The notes below the pieces were generated by a model. That model was not told the origin of the DNA. It searched no databases and was given only the letters and a program-made list of their open reading frames with translations. From Chitinophagaceae bacterium (GTDB taxonomy: Bacteria > Bacteroidota > Bacteroidia > Chitinophagales > Chitinophagaceae): 64,000 bases of DNA. Shown piece after piece: positions 35,637 through 47,530 of this stretch (position 1 is the first letter of the stretch; every line of letters begins with the position of its first letter). The stretch is taken from the NCBI GenBank assembly GCA_016702745.1, contig JADJDJ010000004.1:1-64000 (forward strand). Direction: 5' to 3'. The position numbers and the translations under genes are program-made.

Positions 35637-38600
35637 ATTGCTTCATCACACGGAATACCTGAGTCCGGTCATTGACGGTTACTTCCAGCAGGTAAAGTCC
35701 GGCCGGTATATTCTGGTCACCCAGATCAATCCATACTTTCTGAACGAATCCGTTAGTAGCCTGTGTTTGCTGCTTGACCACCCTTCCCGAAGCATCATAT
35801 AATTTGATCGAGGCGGTTTCTCCGTCATTTCCTTGTAATACCAGACTCAACAAGCCATTGGTTGGATTGGGATAGACCTGCCATTTTACTTCATCGCTGA
35901 ACACAACGGGCCGCACCGCAGAATACCGGATCGTACCGTCTTTATCAATAATCTTTAAGCGGTAATAACGGATTCCTGATTTGCCGGGTTCATTATCCAG
36001 TAACTGATACTGTTGTTCCCCCATACTGTTGCCGGCGCTGTGCACGGTTCCGATGCGATCGAAGCGGCCCGCAGTAAATGCCATATTCCCGTTTGACATT
36101 TCCACTTCAAAGCGATCAACTTCAGATTCTTCAGCGGTGACCCATTCCAGCAATACATCCCGGTTGTTTTGTTTGCGCGCCGTAAATGAAATCAGTTTTA
36201 AAGGCAGTGAGGTAACTCCGTTCAGCCAGCCGTTATTGAGCCAGAACTCAGAGAACTCTTTCACTTTGAATTCAGCATAATAGCCTTTATCAAAAGGCAC
36301 CATCCTTACCTTAGCAGGAATGATAAAAGAATATAATCCGCCGGAATTATTCGCCAGTGTTCCGTCTTCATTATTATCATTGGGATCACTGTACTTGGTT
36401 ACACCCAACTCATAGGTCATGGCCGGTTTTGTACAAACTGCACAACCGGTGGCATTGATCAGGGTTTCTGTTTCAGTATCCAGGAAATAAAAACGGACTG
36501 TGGCTGAATCTGCCAGGCTGACTGTAGCCGGTTTAATCGTGATGTTCCGGTTATGGTAATACTGTAAACTGTTGGTTCTGACCGGGCCGGTAAAAACATA
36601 GGACTGCACATCTGTATTTCCCATGTTTTGTCCGTTGGGATTCACAGAGGCAATCAGTTTATTAGTACCGCTCTCAATAAAATCAATCCAATTCGTTCCG
36701 TTAACTGTTGCCTGATTGACAACGGGACTGGTACCGGTCTGATCATAGATACCAAAGGGATTACTGTAAATATGAATATCGTCAATAGCAACTCCTTCCC
36801 TGTTCACTTCAGGGTCAGAAAAAACAGCAAACCTGAACCGTAACTGAGTCATCTGCGCAACCGGCACCGGAATCACACTCAGCGGAATGGTTGCAACATG
36901 CCAGCGATCATAATTCTGTGCACTCCACATATTATTAGAAGCATAGTTCTTATTGTACCAGTTCGTACCCTGTCCATTAGCACCCAATCTGGCCCAGTTT
37001 CTTCCATCCAGTGAATATTCCACATAAGCCCCGTCACAGATGCTGGCCCCGCAGTCTTCAATATCAAGGGCCAGGCTGAAGCTGAGCGTGGGATTGGTTA
37101 CAGTGGATACATTGAAACAGGGTGAATAGAGATAGCCGGATTCATAGTCATTATAATTTCCTGCCAGTCTCGTTTTCCAGGCCTTGGTGCCGCTGGCAGC
37201 TCTTTTGATTTTATAGGAAGCCGGGGTCCCGTATTCCCAGCTGCTGGTTGCCTCCAGTACATACCAGCTGCCATTGCCGGATTCAAAATCCTGCAGGTAG
37301 GGTGATGTATTGGTTACCGTATTCAGCATCACATTTTTAATCCGGATACTGGTTGTATCATTTACATCGTAGCTGTCCGTAGCAAACAAAACCTGTGTTT
37401 CGATCAGGTAATCTCCGGCAGCTGACAAATCCGCTGTTGCACTGAATGTATATTGAACTGTATCATCGGCCGGAATCAGCGGTACATTCTCGGTGATCCA
37501 GGAACCGCCATTCACCCGGTACCTGACCGGTACCGTACTGACATCGGTACTCCGGGTATTTCCGACAGAAACCCTGATCGGGGTGGTGCTGTTGAGTCCG
37601 CAGTTATTGACATAAGGCGTATCAATACTCAGCATGGCCATATCATCGGTTACTTTATAAATACGGATATCATCGAAGCTGTAACCGGCTCCGGAATAAT
37701 TATCGGCGGCCATCATTTGGGCAAATGTTCCCCATCGAACCTGAAAACTGGTGGAGAAATTCTGTGCGGTTGGTGTAGCATTTCTCAACAGGTCACTCAG
37801 TTCAATACTACCCGTGAATTTATAAGATGCCGTTGATGGATTCTGATTGCTATAAAGATTATAGACTTCCACCCAATCCTTTGTATCAACTCCGCGTATC
37901 CAGACCCGGTTGGTGGCAACATTGATCTGCCGGTGGTTTTTATACCAGAAATCCAGCCGGATCTCGTCGGTGTTGGCATCATATCCAGATAAATTAAATG
38001 TTGCTGTCAATGAATCATTCACCCCGGGCTGATAATAAAGCCATGCATCCATTGTTAGTGCCCTGTTCCCACTGCGGGCGATCCCATTATTGATAAAACT
38101 GCGGATACGTCCGGTATCATTACTATTGACAAAATCATAGCGGTCAAGTCCGGTTAAACCGATCTGATCTGTTGTGAAAGACTGTTCCGGTATGGCATCA
38201 AAATTATCAATAAAGGGACTGGCGGGATAATCAATTCCGCTAATCAGGTTATTGGGCAATTGTTTAAAGACCTGTGTCATTGAATTATTTACCGGGAAAG
38301 GGTCAGATACGGCCTGGGGTGTAACAGTGAATACAATTGAATAAGTGCCTGCGGCAGAAAGATCCAGATTATTAGCGCCTGCAAAATTGTGTACATAGGT
38401 GGCTCCTACTGCGATGGCCGGGTTGGTAATTACTTCTGATACAACCGGCCCTGCATTGACCTGATAACTCACCAGTATGTTTCCGGTGGTGGCGGCATCG
38501 TCCAGGTTCTTGATACGTACAGATACAGGTTCACTGCTACTCAGTGCGGTGGACGTAAGTAAACGCCCGGAACGCAGCGGGGAAAGGATGGCATCTATTT

Positions 38601-41160
38601 TAATATCGCCATCATTGAAAGTAAGCGGACCGGTACAGCTACCTCCATTGGGTTGGCGGGATACTGCAACACCTCTTCGGCCAGGACTATTACTGGTACC
38701 GATAAGGGGTCTGGCCGTCATCCAGTAAACAGAGTCCTTACTCAATCCGCCAACGGTATAGCTGAGTGTGCCGGAAGATACCGTGGCAATAGTGACCATT
38801 TCTGTTCCTTGTAGCATCATTACTTCATATCCTGTTGCACCAGTGACAGCCGTCCAGTTGATGGTCATGTATCCTTCGCACTGATTGGCGGCCAATGTGG
38901 TAAATAAAGTATCGTGGATTACAAAGGGCAAACTGGTACTGATCTGTCCGGTACCATTTCGGGTTATACGCATCAGGGCCTGGTCTGTTGTTATTGTGGG
39001 AACAATCCACCACTCAACGGTAGGCGTGGCATAAAGATAATGCCTGCGGTCAGAGGAAATATTGTTCCTGATTACTGTCCAGTTAGAACCATTATCACTG
39101 GAGAATTCCAGGGTAAATTCATTTTCAGGAGTGCCATAGGCATCCCATCTGACAATCACATTCTCTCCCTGCTGGTAAGTTTCACCACCAAACGGGGTGA
39201 TCAGCTTGGTTTCGGTGGGTACTAAATCGTACACTACATGGTATTCCTGGGAAGGATTGACATTGATGGCGGTGGGAATGATCCGGATGGTATATGCTCC
39301 GGCAGCAGGATTTTTAATCACCACCTGCTCGATATTATTAATATTATCCACGCCTGTAACGGCTGGGTTTTTTACCAGGGCCGGTGTTGTATCCAGCACA
39401 AATGGAAGTACAGTGGCTGCAGATGGTGTAATCACCTGCAGGTCAAGATTATTCACCAGGGTCTGACTCACCACTGGTGCGGCGGCAGGATCATTCCAGT
39501 ACAACATTACTTTCAGTTCTGCTGTTCCCGCAGGCACATTGACATTTATAGTTTGAGCAGGACCAGGTGTAATGGTGCCTGTACTGTACTGATTACTTTC
39601 CAGCACCTGGACGGCCCTCCAGAAATTAGCAATACCATATCCGAATGAATAATCAGGACCAGGTCTTCCCCAATCGTCACCACTATTACAAACAAGTGCT
39701 TTCAATAATCCGTTCTTAGGATTAGCACCGGCATGCAGTAAACGGTATTTCTCAACCAGCAGTGCCATTCCTCCGGCAATGGCTGGTGATGACATACTGG
39801 TACCTGTATTTTCATAATAATAAGTAATGTACGGGCCTGCTGAAGTTATAAAGGAACCAATCCCGGTTATTTCGGGTTTCAGTCTGCCATCGCGGGCAGG
39901 CCCTCTGCTGGATCTTGAATAAATCTCCATATCACTGGGCTTGGCATTTCCAACAGTCAGTACATTCTTGGCAGACTGGTGCATACCCAGTACGGTTCTG
40001 AAACTATCGGGATATGGCGCACAAACCGACCAGCCACTATTCCCTGCTGAAAACATATGCTGTAATTCGGGCAGGTCATATGCCTGCTGATCCAGTGTTC
40101 TCGACAAAAGATCATATAATCCGAAATTGGTACAATCATTCACGATATTACCATAAGAGTTATTGGTTAATACCATTCCATATTCGGAAACATAGGTAGG
40201 CGCATTGAGATAAATGCCGGAAAAAACCTGCGATACAATTCGTGCCTTGGGTGCATATCCTGTTCTGATTTCATTTACAATTCCCCCACCTGCGGCAATA
40301 CCCGATACATGTGTTCCATGGTCATAAGGAAAAGGGAAATAAGGCGCAGCCGCTCTCGGAATGAGCCGGCCTGTAAAATCCACATGAGATTGCGGATCTC
40401 CGCTATCACCAATACCAATTACCACACCCGATCCTTTCAGGTTCTTGCCCCCCTGGCTGACAGGGGCATTGAGCAATGACACCCTCAAACCATCTTTACC
40501 CCAGTTCGTCCAGAAGGCGCTGAGCGGTTCGTCTTCTCCCGCTGGTGGCTGTACATATTCCACACAGGAAAGCAGGGCCAGTTCACCCAGTCGCAATACA
40601 GGTACCCGTACTGCCAGAATCCGGTATAATTTTAAATCCTGGGACAGGATTTCAAAATTGCGCCCCTTTAGTATACTGATAACTTCACTCTCTGTAAAGG
40701 AAGAAGGAAAACTGATCCATACATCCACCGCTCCTGCTACTTTTAATGATCTTGCCGGGAAATTTCCTGAAGTCAGGATGGGTTGCATTTTCTGTGCAGC
40801 AGATAAAGCAACAATTGACCTCACCCCCTGCTGCTGTAGCCGGGCAATATCTACACTTCCGCTAATAGTGGCGGTATATGCAAAATCAGGAACATAATCA
40901 TGTAAGGAGATTCCCTGTTGTTTCAATCCGGAGACAAGAGCCTGTGACGGCTTTTCATTAAACTGAATGATCACAAATGATTTTCCCGCAGTTTTATCAC
41001 TGCTGGCGGCCAATGTTGCCGGCAAGTCATTGTTGATATTACGGGGCGGAATAAAAGACCCGCTGTTCAATCGTAAGGCATAGCGGGTGCTGTCCTGAGC
41101 CTTTACAGAAAGACTCAGGCTTAACAGGCAGGCTATCAAGGGAACTGGATGGATTCTCAT
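35635..41160 (-). CDS. Giant S8 subtilase with T9SS type A sorting domain
   Basis: A 1841-residue exported protease, intact over 5.5 kb. Signal peptide to about residue 21 (PLIACLLSLSLSVKAQ). The subtilisin domain lies at about residues 210-540 with D252 (GIGDSGDPQSH), H281 (YDHGTHVSGIAAGGG), oxyanion N374 (FSAGNSG) and nucleophile S455 (NTGTSMSSPAIAGG). An FN3-like domain follows (MTINWTAVTGATGYEVMMLQ), then CARDB- and MAM-like beta domains. The last 75 residues (VYPNPTNGLLSLVL ... AGLYLLEVTVNDRTQVFRVM) are a type A sorting signal for T9SS export and cell-surface attachment. Probably degrades or matures extracellular proteins. PorX in this window belongs to its export route. Confidence 0.93.
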   Translation of the reverse strand: MRIHPVPLIACLLSLSLSVKAQDSTRYALRLNSGSFIPPRNINNDLPATLAASSDKTAGKSFVIIQFNEKPSQALVSGLKQQGISLHDYVPDFAYTATISGSVDIARLQQQGVRSIVALSAAQKMQPILTSGNFPARSLKVAGAVDVWISFPSSFTESEVISILKGRNFEILSQDLKLYRILAVRVPVLRLGELALLSCVEYVQPPAGEDEPLSAFWTNWGKDGLRVSLLNAPVSQGGKNLKGSGVVIGIGDSGDPQSHVDFTGRLIPRAAAPYFPFPYDHGTHVSGIAAGGGIVNEIRTGYAPKARIVSQVFSGIYLNAPTYVSEYGMVLTNNSYGNIVNDCTNFGLYDLLSRTLDQQAYDLPELQHMFSAGNSGWSVCAPYPDSFRTVLGMHQSAKNVLTVGNAKPSDMEIYSRSSRGPARDGRLKPEITGIGSFITSAGPYITYYYENTGTSMSSPAIAGGMALLVEKYRLLHAGANPKNGLLKALVCNSGDDWGRPGPDYSFGYGIANFWRAVQVLESNQYSTGTITPGPAQTINVNVPAGTAELKVMLYWNDPAAAPVVSQTLVNNLDLQVITPSAATVLPFVLDTTPALVKNPAVTGVDNINNIEQVVIKNPAAGAYTIRIIPTAINVNPSQEYHVVYDLVPTETKLITPFGGETYQQGENVIVRWDAYGTPENEFTLEFSSDNGSNWTVIRNNISSDRRHYLYATPTVEWWIVPTITTDQALMRITRNGTGQISTSLPFVIHDTLFTTLAANQCEGYMTINWTAVTGATGYEVMMLQGTEMVTIATVSSGTLSYTVGGLSKDSVYWMTARPLIGTSNSPGRRGVAVSRQPNGGSCTGPLTFNDGDIKIDAILSPLRSGRLLTSTALSSSEPVSVRIKNLDDAATTGNILVSYQVNAGPVVSEVITNPAIAVGATYVHNFAGANNLDLSAAGTYSIVFTVTPQAVSDPFPVNNSMTQVFKQLPNNLISGIDYPASPFIDNFDAIPEQSFTTDQIGLTGLDRYDFVNSNDTGRIRSFINNGIARSGNRALTMDAWLYYQPGVNDSLTATFNLSGYDANTDEIRLDFWYKNHRQINVATNRVWIRGVDTKDWVEVYNLYSNQNPSTASYKFTGSIELSDLLRNATPTAQNFSTSFQVRWGTFAQMMAADNYSGAGYSFDDIRIYKVTDDMAMLSIDTPYVNNCGLNSTTPIRVSVGNTRSTDVSTVPVRYRVNGGSWITENVPLIPADDTVQYTFSATADLSAAGDYLIETQVLFATDSYDVNDTTSIRIKNVMLNTVTNTSPYLQDFESGNGSWYVLEATSSWEYGTPASYKIKRAASGTKAWKTRLAGNYNDYESGYLYSPCFNVSTVTNPTLSFSLALDIEDCGASICDGAYVEYSLDGRNWARLGANGQGTNWYNKNYASNNMWSAQNYDRWHVATIPLSVIPVPVAQMTQLRFRFAVFSDPEVNREGVAIDDIHIYSNPFGIYDQTGTSPVVNQATVNGTNWIDFIESGTNKLIASVNPNGQNMGNTDVQSYVFTGPVRTNSLQYYHNRNITIKPATVSLADSATVRFYFLDTETETLINATGCAVCTKPAMTYELGVTKYSDPNDNNEDGTLANNSGGLYSFIIPAKVRMVPFDKGYYAEFKVKEFSEFWLNNGWLNGVTSLPLKLISFTARKQNNRDVLLEWVTAEESEVDRFEVEMSNGNMAFTAGRFDRIGTVHSAGNSMGEQQYQLLDNEPGKSGIRYYRLKIIDKDGTIRYSAVRPVVFSDEVKWQVYPNPTNGLLSLVLQGNDGETASIKLYDASGRVVKQQTQATNGFVQKVWIDLGDQNIPAGLYLLEVTVNDRTQVFRVMKQ

Positions 41161-41264
41161 AGACGAGTTGTATTCTTAAAAATACTATAATTAACCGATA
41201 AATAGTGGTGCTGTTGAACCCTCTCTGTAACTACGTAAAAAAACGCTTCGCAGTTGCCTGCGGC

Positions 41265-44200
41265 TCAGGAAATAACGCGATTATCTTCCAGGCAATAAGT
41301 ATGCATTTGCTTCAGAAACCGATGCATGGGCTCCATGCCCCGCATATCTTCGGCCACCAGCAGGAAGAGCTTGCCTGTTTGTTTTAATTTACCCTTATTG
41401 GTTGCAGTTTGCAGGAAGCTGATGATCTTCTGGAAAACACCGGATTCAAAATAGGGCGAGTCCGGCCGGTTGATAAAGAAACAGCGAAGGGTATGATCTT
41501 TTAAACTCATTTTTTCAAATCCAAGTTCTACTGCGAGTTTCCGGCAGCGGACAGTAATAAAGAGATCTTCTACCGGTTGTGGCAAAGGACCGAAACGATC
41601 GGCCAGTTCCTGCCGCATGGCCACCAGTTCTTCTTCAGATTCGCAATTATCCAATCGCTGATAGAGTGACAATCTCTCTGTGATGCTTTCCACATATTCA
41701 TCAGGGATCAGGATCTCGAGATCAGTATCAATGGTGCAATCCTGTACAAAATCGTCCTGCCGGGCAATTTCTTCCTTGAACAAATCACGGAAGTCCGTTC
41801 TTTTCAGTTCACGGATGGCTTCATCCAGAATTTTCTGATACATCTCAAATCCGATCTCGGCCATGAACCCGCTTTGTTCACCACCCAGCAGATTTCCTGC
41901 CCCGCGGATATCCAGATCCCGCATCGCAATCTGAAAACCACTGCCCAGTTCACTATGCTGTTCCAGGGTTTGCAGTCTTTTCCGGGAATCATTAGGAAGC
42001 GTACTCATGGGCGGCGCTAATAAATAGCAAAAGGCTTTCCGGTTACTCCGGCCCACCCTTCCGCTTAACTGGTGCAGGTCACTCAATCCCAACTGATGGG
42101 CATTGTTTACAATAATTGTATTCACATTGGGAATATCCACTCCGCTTTCCACAATATTGGTACAAACCAATACATCATATCTTTTGTCAATGAAATCCAG
42201 GATTCTCTCTTCCAGTTCATGCCCTTCCATCTGGCCATGGGCATAACCAATACTCAGGTCCGGACAAAGTGCCTGGATAATCGCGGCCATTTCAGGCAAG
42301 CCGGCGATCCGGTTATAGATAAAGAATACCTGTCCCCCCCTTTCTGTTTCAAAATAAATCGCTTCCCTGATAAAATCTTCATTGTACACCTGTACCTCGG
42401 TTTGAATCGGCTGGCGGTTGGGAGGTGCCGTATTCATGATGCTGAGATCACGGGCACCCATCAGTGAAAACTGCAGGGTACGAGGGATAGGCGTGGCGGT
42501 GAGGGTAAGACAATCCACGGTGGTGCGCAGGGTCTTGATTTTTTCCTTGTGGCCTACGCCAAATTTTTGTTCTTCATCCACTACCAGCAAACCGAGGTCT
42601 TTGAACTTCACTTCCTTGCCCAGCAATCCATGCGTACCAATGATGATATCAATTTTCCCTTCTTCCAGTTTCTTTAGTGTTTCCTTTTTCTCTTTGGCTG
42701 ATTTAAAGCGGTTGATATAATCAACGGTAACGGGAAAATCTTTTAAGCGGTCTTTGAAAGTTTTATAGTGCTGAAAAGCCAGAATGGTAGTTGGTACCAG
42801 AACGGCTGCCTGTTTGCCATCCACACAGGTTTTAAATGCGGCCCTGATTGCAACTTCTGTTTTTCCAAAACCCACATCACCGCAAACCAGCCGGTCCATG
42901 GGCGAGGCAGACTCCATATCTTTTTTTACATCGCCCGTGGCCTTGCTCTGATCAGGTGTATCCTCGTAAATAAATGAAGCTTCGAGTTCTGTCTGCATGT
43001 AATTATCCGGTGCATGCGCAAAACCCTGTTGTGCTTTTCTTTTTGCATAGAGCTTGATCAGGTCAAATGCAATTTCCTTGACCTTGCTCTTTGTTTTTTC
43101 TTTCAGTTTCGCCCACACATCACTACCCAGCTTATTGATTTTGGGCACGCTCCCATCCTTACCTGTATACTTGGCAATTTTATGCAGGCTGTTGATATTC
43201 ACATACAGGATATCGCTATCCTTGTAAAACAGCCGCACAGCTTCCTGTAGCCGGCCATTGACTTCCATTTTCTGCAGTCCGCTGTACACACCTACCCCAT
43301 GATCAATATGCGTGACAAAATCACCCGGTTGTAATTCCCGGAGGGTACGAAGGGTTAAGGCTTTATTTTTATTGTAAGCCTGTTTAACGCGGTATTTATG
43401 ATAGCGTTGAAATACCTGGTGATCGGTATAACATACCAGCTGAAGGTCTTCATCAATAAACCCTTCATGAATGGAACTCGCGATCGGATTAAACACCACC
43501 CCGGCATTCAGGTCATCGAATATGCTTTGCAGTCTTTCTAACTGTTTGGGATTCTCAGCAAATATGCAGATCCTGAACTGCTTTGCTTCCCAGTTTTTCA
43601 GATCCCGGATCAGCAATTCAAACTGGCGGTTAAAGGCGGGTTGTTCGCGGGTTTGGTGTTGGATGTTGATGGGAGAAAGAGCGGCCGGAAAACTATTATC
43701 CGGACCAAAGCCTACCAGTCGCCGTTTGGCAATTGCGGTTTCAAACTGATCTGCTGTTATAAAATCCGATTCCAGTACGGTCTTTTTATGCAGTTTATCA
43801 TCCTGCTCCTCATTTTGCTTCGCTTTTCCTTTTTGATGAATACCAGGTTCTTCAAGTGTTTTAAAGGTTTCCTGCATTTCTAAAAATGCATGGAGTTCTC
43901 CGCTGTTTTCTGACAGATGTTCCCGGCAGATGGCATAATCCTGTAACCAGATCACCGTATTTTCAGGCATGAAGTCCAGCAATGAAATTCTGTCCTCAGT
44001 GCTGAGTTGCACATCCATATTGGGAATGATACTCACCTGCAGCAGCTTTCTTTCACTCAGCTGTGTTTCAGGATCAATGATCCGGATGGAATCCACTTCA
44101 TTCCCGAATAATTCAACCCGGTAAGGCTTTTCATTTCCATAAGAATAAATATCCAGGATACCACCCCGGATAGCAAACTGTCCGGGTTCATATACAAAAT

Positions 44201-44726
44201 CGGTTCTTTCAAAACCATAATCAGCCAGGCGAAGCAGCAATGCGGCAGTATCCAGTGTATCACCGGATTTGATATGAATGATATTCTGAGACAGCGTGGC
44301 AGGCAGTCCTACTTTTTCAAAAAGGGCTTCCGGACTGGTCACAATAATTTTTTTATTCCCTCCTGTTGCCAGCTTGGTCAGTGCTTCTGTGCGCAACATG
44401 ACATGGGAGGAATTGAGCAGCTGGAAATTCTTCCTGTTTTTGAATGAAGAAGGAAAGTAAAAAAGATCCAGTGCTTCCGTCAGGTTCTCCAGTGTATTGT
44501 GGAAATAGGCTGCTTCTTCCGGGTCGTTGAGAATGATCAGGTGATTTTGCTGTGCCAGAGCCGGATGTAAAAAAGCAGCGGCCACCACAAATTGTGAAGC
44601 ACTTCCCTGCAGGTTATCGAGATAAAAAACGGGAGGATGATCGGTTGAGGCATAGGAGAGCCTGTCCGCCAGCTGAAACAGGCGGGGGTTGTTCTGATAC
44701 AGTTCCAGCAATTCCTTCACACCCAT
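41265..44726 (-). CDS. mfd: Transcription-repair coupling factor
   Basis: Mfd, 1153 residues, which removes stalled RNA polymerase from DNA lesions and recruits UvrA. UvrB-like N-terminal modules to about 400, the RNA-polymerase-interacting domain at about 465-530 (FVTHIDHGVGVYSGL), then a RecG-like translocase with Walker A CGDVGFGKTEVAIRA (616-626), DEEQ box (717-720) in LLVVDEEQKFGVGHKEKIKT, and the TRG region GGEQSGFMAEIGFEMY. The C-terminal UvrA-inhibiting domain is present. Intact frame and normal length. It stands alone on its strand between two exported-protein genes. Confidence 0.97.
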   Translation of the reverse strand: MGVKELLELYQNNPRLFQLADRLSYASTDHPPVFYLDNLQGSASQFVVAAAFLHPALAQQNHLIILNDPEEAAYFHNTLENLTEALDLFYFPSSFKNRKNFQLLNSSHVMLRTEALTKLATGGNKKIIVTSPEALFEKVGLPATLSQNIIHIKSGDTLDTAALLLRLADYGFERTDFVYEPGQFAIRGGILDIYSYGNEKPYRVELFGNEVDSIRIIDPETQLSERKLLQVSIIPNMDVQLSTEDRISLLDFMPENTVIWLQDYAICREHLSENSGELHAFLEMQETFKTLEEPGIHQKGKAKQNEEQDDKLHKKTVLESDFITADQFETAIAKRRLVGFGPDNSFPAALSPINIQHQTREQPAFNRQFELLIRDLKNWEAKQFRICIFAENPKQLERLQSIFDDLNAGVVFNPIASSIHEGFIDEDLQLVCYTDHQVFQRYHKYRVKQAYNKNKALTLRTLRELQPGDFVTHIDHGVGVYSGLQKMEVNGRLQEAVRLFYKDSDILYVNINSLHKIAKYTGKDGSVPKINKLGSDVWAKLKEKTKSKVKEIAFDLIKLYAKRKAQQGFAHAPDNYMQTELEASFIYEDTPDQSKATGDVKKDMESASPMDRLVCGDVGFGKTEVAIRAAFKTCVDGKQAAVLVPTTILAFQHYKTFKDRLKDFPVTVDYINRFKSAKEKKETLKKLEEGKIDIIIGTHGLLGKEVKFKDLGLLVVDEEQKFGVGHKEKIKTLRTTVDCLTLTATPIPRTLQFSLMGARDLSIMNTAPPNRQPIQTEVQVYNEDFIREAIYFETERGGQVFFIYNRIAGLPEMAAIIQALCPDLSIGYAHGQMEGHELEERILDFIDKRYDVLVCTNIVESGVDIPNVNTIIVNNAHQLGLSDLHQLSGRVGRSNRKAFCYLLAPPMSTLPNDSRKRLQTLEQHSELGSGFQIAMRDLDIRGAGNLLGGEQSGFMAEIGFEMYQKILDEAIRELKRTDFRDLFKEEIARQDDFVQDCTIDTDLEILIPDEYVESITERLSLYQRLDNCESEEELVAMRQELADRFGPLPQPVEDLFITVRCRKLAVELGFEKMSLKDHTLRCFFINRPDSPYFESGVFQKIISFLQTATNKGKLKQTGKLFLLVAEDMRGMEPMHRFLKQMHTYCLEDNRVIS

Positions 44727-44741
44727 GCGCGGCGCAAAGAT

Positions 44742-44777
44742 AAAAAAAAGCAGGCTGCCAATGGTATTGACAGCCTG
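44742..44777 (-). terminator. Terminator after the BNR-repeat gene
   Basis: A 12-base stem with one G.T pair, reading on the minus strand CAGGCTGTCAAT-ACC-ATTGGCAGCCTG, followed by eight T (A run 44742-44749). Confidence 0.9.
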
Positions 44778-44798
44778 TCTTTGAAAGAAAAAAGGAAT

Positions 44799-47400
44799 TT
44801 ATTTTACAAATTTCCGGTGATACTGTTCATTATTGTTACCAATCACCCGGAGTTGATAAATACCCCGGGGCAGGCCGGCTAGAGGAATGGAGGTTTGTCC
44901 ATATGACTTGCGGCTGTCATATATCATTTTACCGGCCATATCAAATAACTGCACTGTCATGGTCCGGGTATTCAGTCCTCCGGTTACAATCAGCAATTGA
45001 CTGGCATCAGCACTGATGTATTTGATAAAATCCCTGGTATTGGGTGGCGGTCCGCCGATACCGGTAACCGTGGTTGGAATGGTCGTTGTATATAACCCGC
45101 GGCCATGGGTGGCAGCAGCCAGCATATTATCTGAAGAACGGTAACGCAGCATATCCACCCGTACATTGGCCAGTCCGTTATTATTCGGAATCCAATTCGT
45201 GGATGCCCCGTTCACCTGTGAACTGGTCCAGATACCCAGCTCAGTAGCCAGTATAATACCTCCGGTACCAGCACCTGATCCGTTTAATTCTGCATTGGCA
45301 GGCGCAAATAGTCCCCAGCGTACCGGCATATCGGGTAAATTTCCTTCAATGCTGGTATAACTCGCTCCTCCGTTGGTGCTTTCAAAAACACTGGTGACGC
45401 CAAAATTAGAAACCGTAACCAGGATATGATTCCCATTGGCGGGATCAATATCTATAGAAGAAATATTGGATTGCGCAGCAATGGCATTATTAGAACTTGT
45501 AACTACGGAGCCGGTAACGACCATTGTCGGACTGCTGGTATTGGCATTGGATAATTTGATCACCACCGGTGCAGCCGCTGTACTACCGAAGGAGGCACCG
45601 ATCCAGATGGTATTGGCATTATTGGGATCTACTTTGATGGCAGTCAGTTCCCGGGTGCCCATGGCGGTAACAGCAACGGAAATTGCGGAAGGTGTACTAT
45701 TGAGTCCGGTGATACAATAATATTTACCGGCATCATCCCCCGCATACAGCACTTTTCCATTATCATCAAAGTCACTGGGGTTAATAAATTGTCCGCGGTT
45801 ATTATTGATGGAACTGCCCAGTGAGGAAAAACTGCTGCCTCCATTGGTGGAGCGGTTATAGTTATTGGCCGTAAATGCGGTGATTTGTAACTGTCCATCT
45901 GATTTATCAATATGACAGAATCCACCATCTCCACCGGATACGGTGGAAGTGGCATTCAGTCCGGCAGATGTAAATTTCTGTGTGCCATTATCCTGTGCAC
46001 CGGCCAGAAAATAATTGGTATTGGTCGGATGAAAATCACAGGCATAATACTGGGTCACATTATAGCCTGTATTCTTGCTCTGGAATACCGGGGTTGCCGC
46101 ATTGATATTGGTGGAGTAATATATTCCACCGTCATTCCCGGAGATTAATTTGGTGGACCCATCGTATACCAGTGCATGCTGGTCAACATGTACTGTAGCC
46201 CCGGTAGTGATGGTAGTCCAGTTATCACCGCCATCGGTGGAGCGGGCGAGGTTAAGACCGCCTGCAACAAGAATATTCGCATTATTGGGATCAACGGCAC
46301 CAATCAGATTAAACCAGGTTTGCGAATTCGTTCCATTATTCAATGCAGAAGGCGGCGTCAGGTTTGCCCAGCTTGACCCTCCATTAACGGAGCGATACAT
46401 ATTTAATACCTCTCCTGATGCACTGTCCTGCATAAACAGATATATTCTTTGCGCATCCGAAGGGGCGAGAACAATCTCTACCCGGTGAGTGGCCGTTGGG
46501 GTGGTCGGGGTGATATTGATCCAGGTTCCTGCTGCACCGGTATTGGCCCCATTGGAAGCAAAGGATGATTTATACACTTCAGATCGGCTGATCACACCCA
46601 GACTGGCATATACATCACCGTTGGAAGCTACTTCCAGATCAGCTGCACGTCCGGTTCCAAATCCGGTAAGTGGTAAACCGAGGACACGAACCCAGCTGGC
46701 TCCACGATCAGTGGATCTTAGTACGCCCCGGCTTTCGGTGGTGCTGGCATTGCGAAGGGAGACGAAAAAGTTTCCATTATTATCAATCACCATGTCCTGC
46801 ACATATTCAAACCCGGTAGTGGATGGCATGAGGTTCCAGCTGCTACCTCCGTCGGTACTTTTTAAAATACCAGCTCCTTTAACTGCATCAATATTGAACC
46901 AGCCTTCGCCAGTAGTGGCATAGAGCGTATCCGGATGCAAGGGGTCCTGAATAATATTACTGATGGCAAGGTTGGGCAATAAATCATTCACCACATTCCA
47001 GGTTGGCAGGCTGTTGGTGAAATTGGTGGTCTTGAAAATTCCACCACTCACGGATCCCACAAAAACAGTATTGCCGGTGGCATCTCTTTTATCCAGTAAG
47101 ATAGCACGGGTACGACCTGCTACATTATTCGGGCCTCTCTCCTGCCAGCCCAGGGCACTGGGTCTGCCGGTTGTGGTACCGGTACCTGTTGCAATCAGGC
47201 GATCCATATATAGTTTGGCCTCCAGCAGTCTTTCCCTTGGCACCATATTCAGCAGTGGATCCCGGGTCATCCGGAATTCCTGACGCATGGCTTGCTCCAG
47301 TCCATCAGACTGTGCTTCTTTTTCAACCTCGGGTTTTTGATGACAGGAAAAAGGGACATGCAAAAAGGGCTGCGGTCCATATACAGGCAGTACGTATCAT
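44799..47400 (-). CDS. BNR/sortilin-like repeat protein with T9SS sorting domain, frame broken at N-terminus
   Basis: An exported protein of about 866 residues. The ATG at 47400 gives a signal peptide (MIRTACIWTAALFACPFFLS), after which the frame breaks in the A5 run (T run 47334-47338); removing one A joins it to KPEVEKEAQSDGLEQ. The body is a beta-propeller type array with Asp-box-like STDGGSSWN, STDRGASWVRV, SVNGGSSWANL, STDGGDNWTTI, STNGGSSFSSL and STNGGASYTSI motifs. The C-terminal 75 residues (MTVQLFDMAGKMIYDSRKSY ... GIYQLRVIGNNNEQYHRKFV) are a type A sorting domain. Binding or glycan-related roles are possible; no catalytic residues are evident. It is the second T9SS cargo in the window. 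Confidence 0.88.
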
Positions 47401-47530
47401 AGGAAGAATTGAAGTTTACACTGTAAGTTATTTAATATAGTTTAGCCGGGGGCAAAATTGGAACGGTTTTTTATGAAAACGTTTAAGAAAAAAGCCGGTT
47501 TTACTGCATCCGATATATAAACGAAAAGAC

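Noticed and set aside
45436..45720. Open frames on the plus strand inside the BNR and subtilase genes
   Set aside because: They are mirror products of repetitive, biased coding sequence; the minus-strand genes have clear domains and sorting signals.
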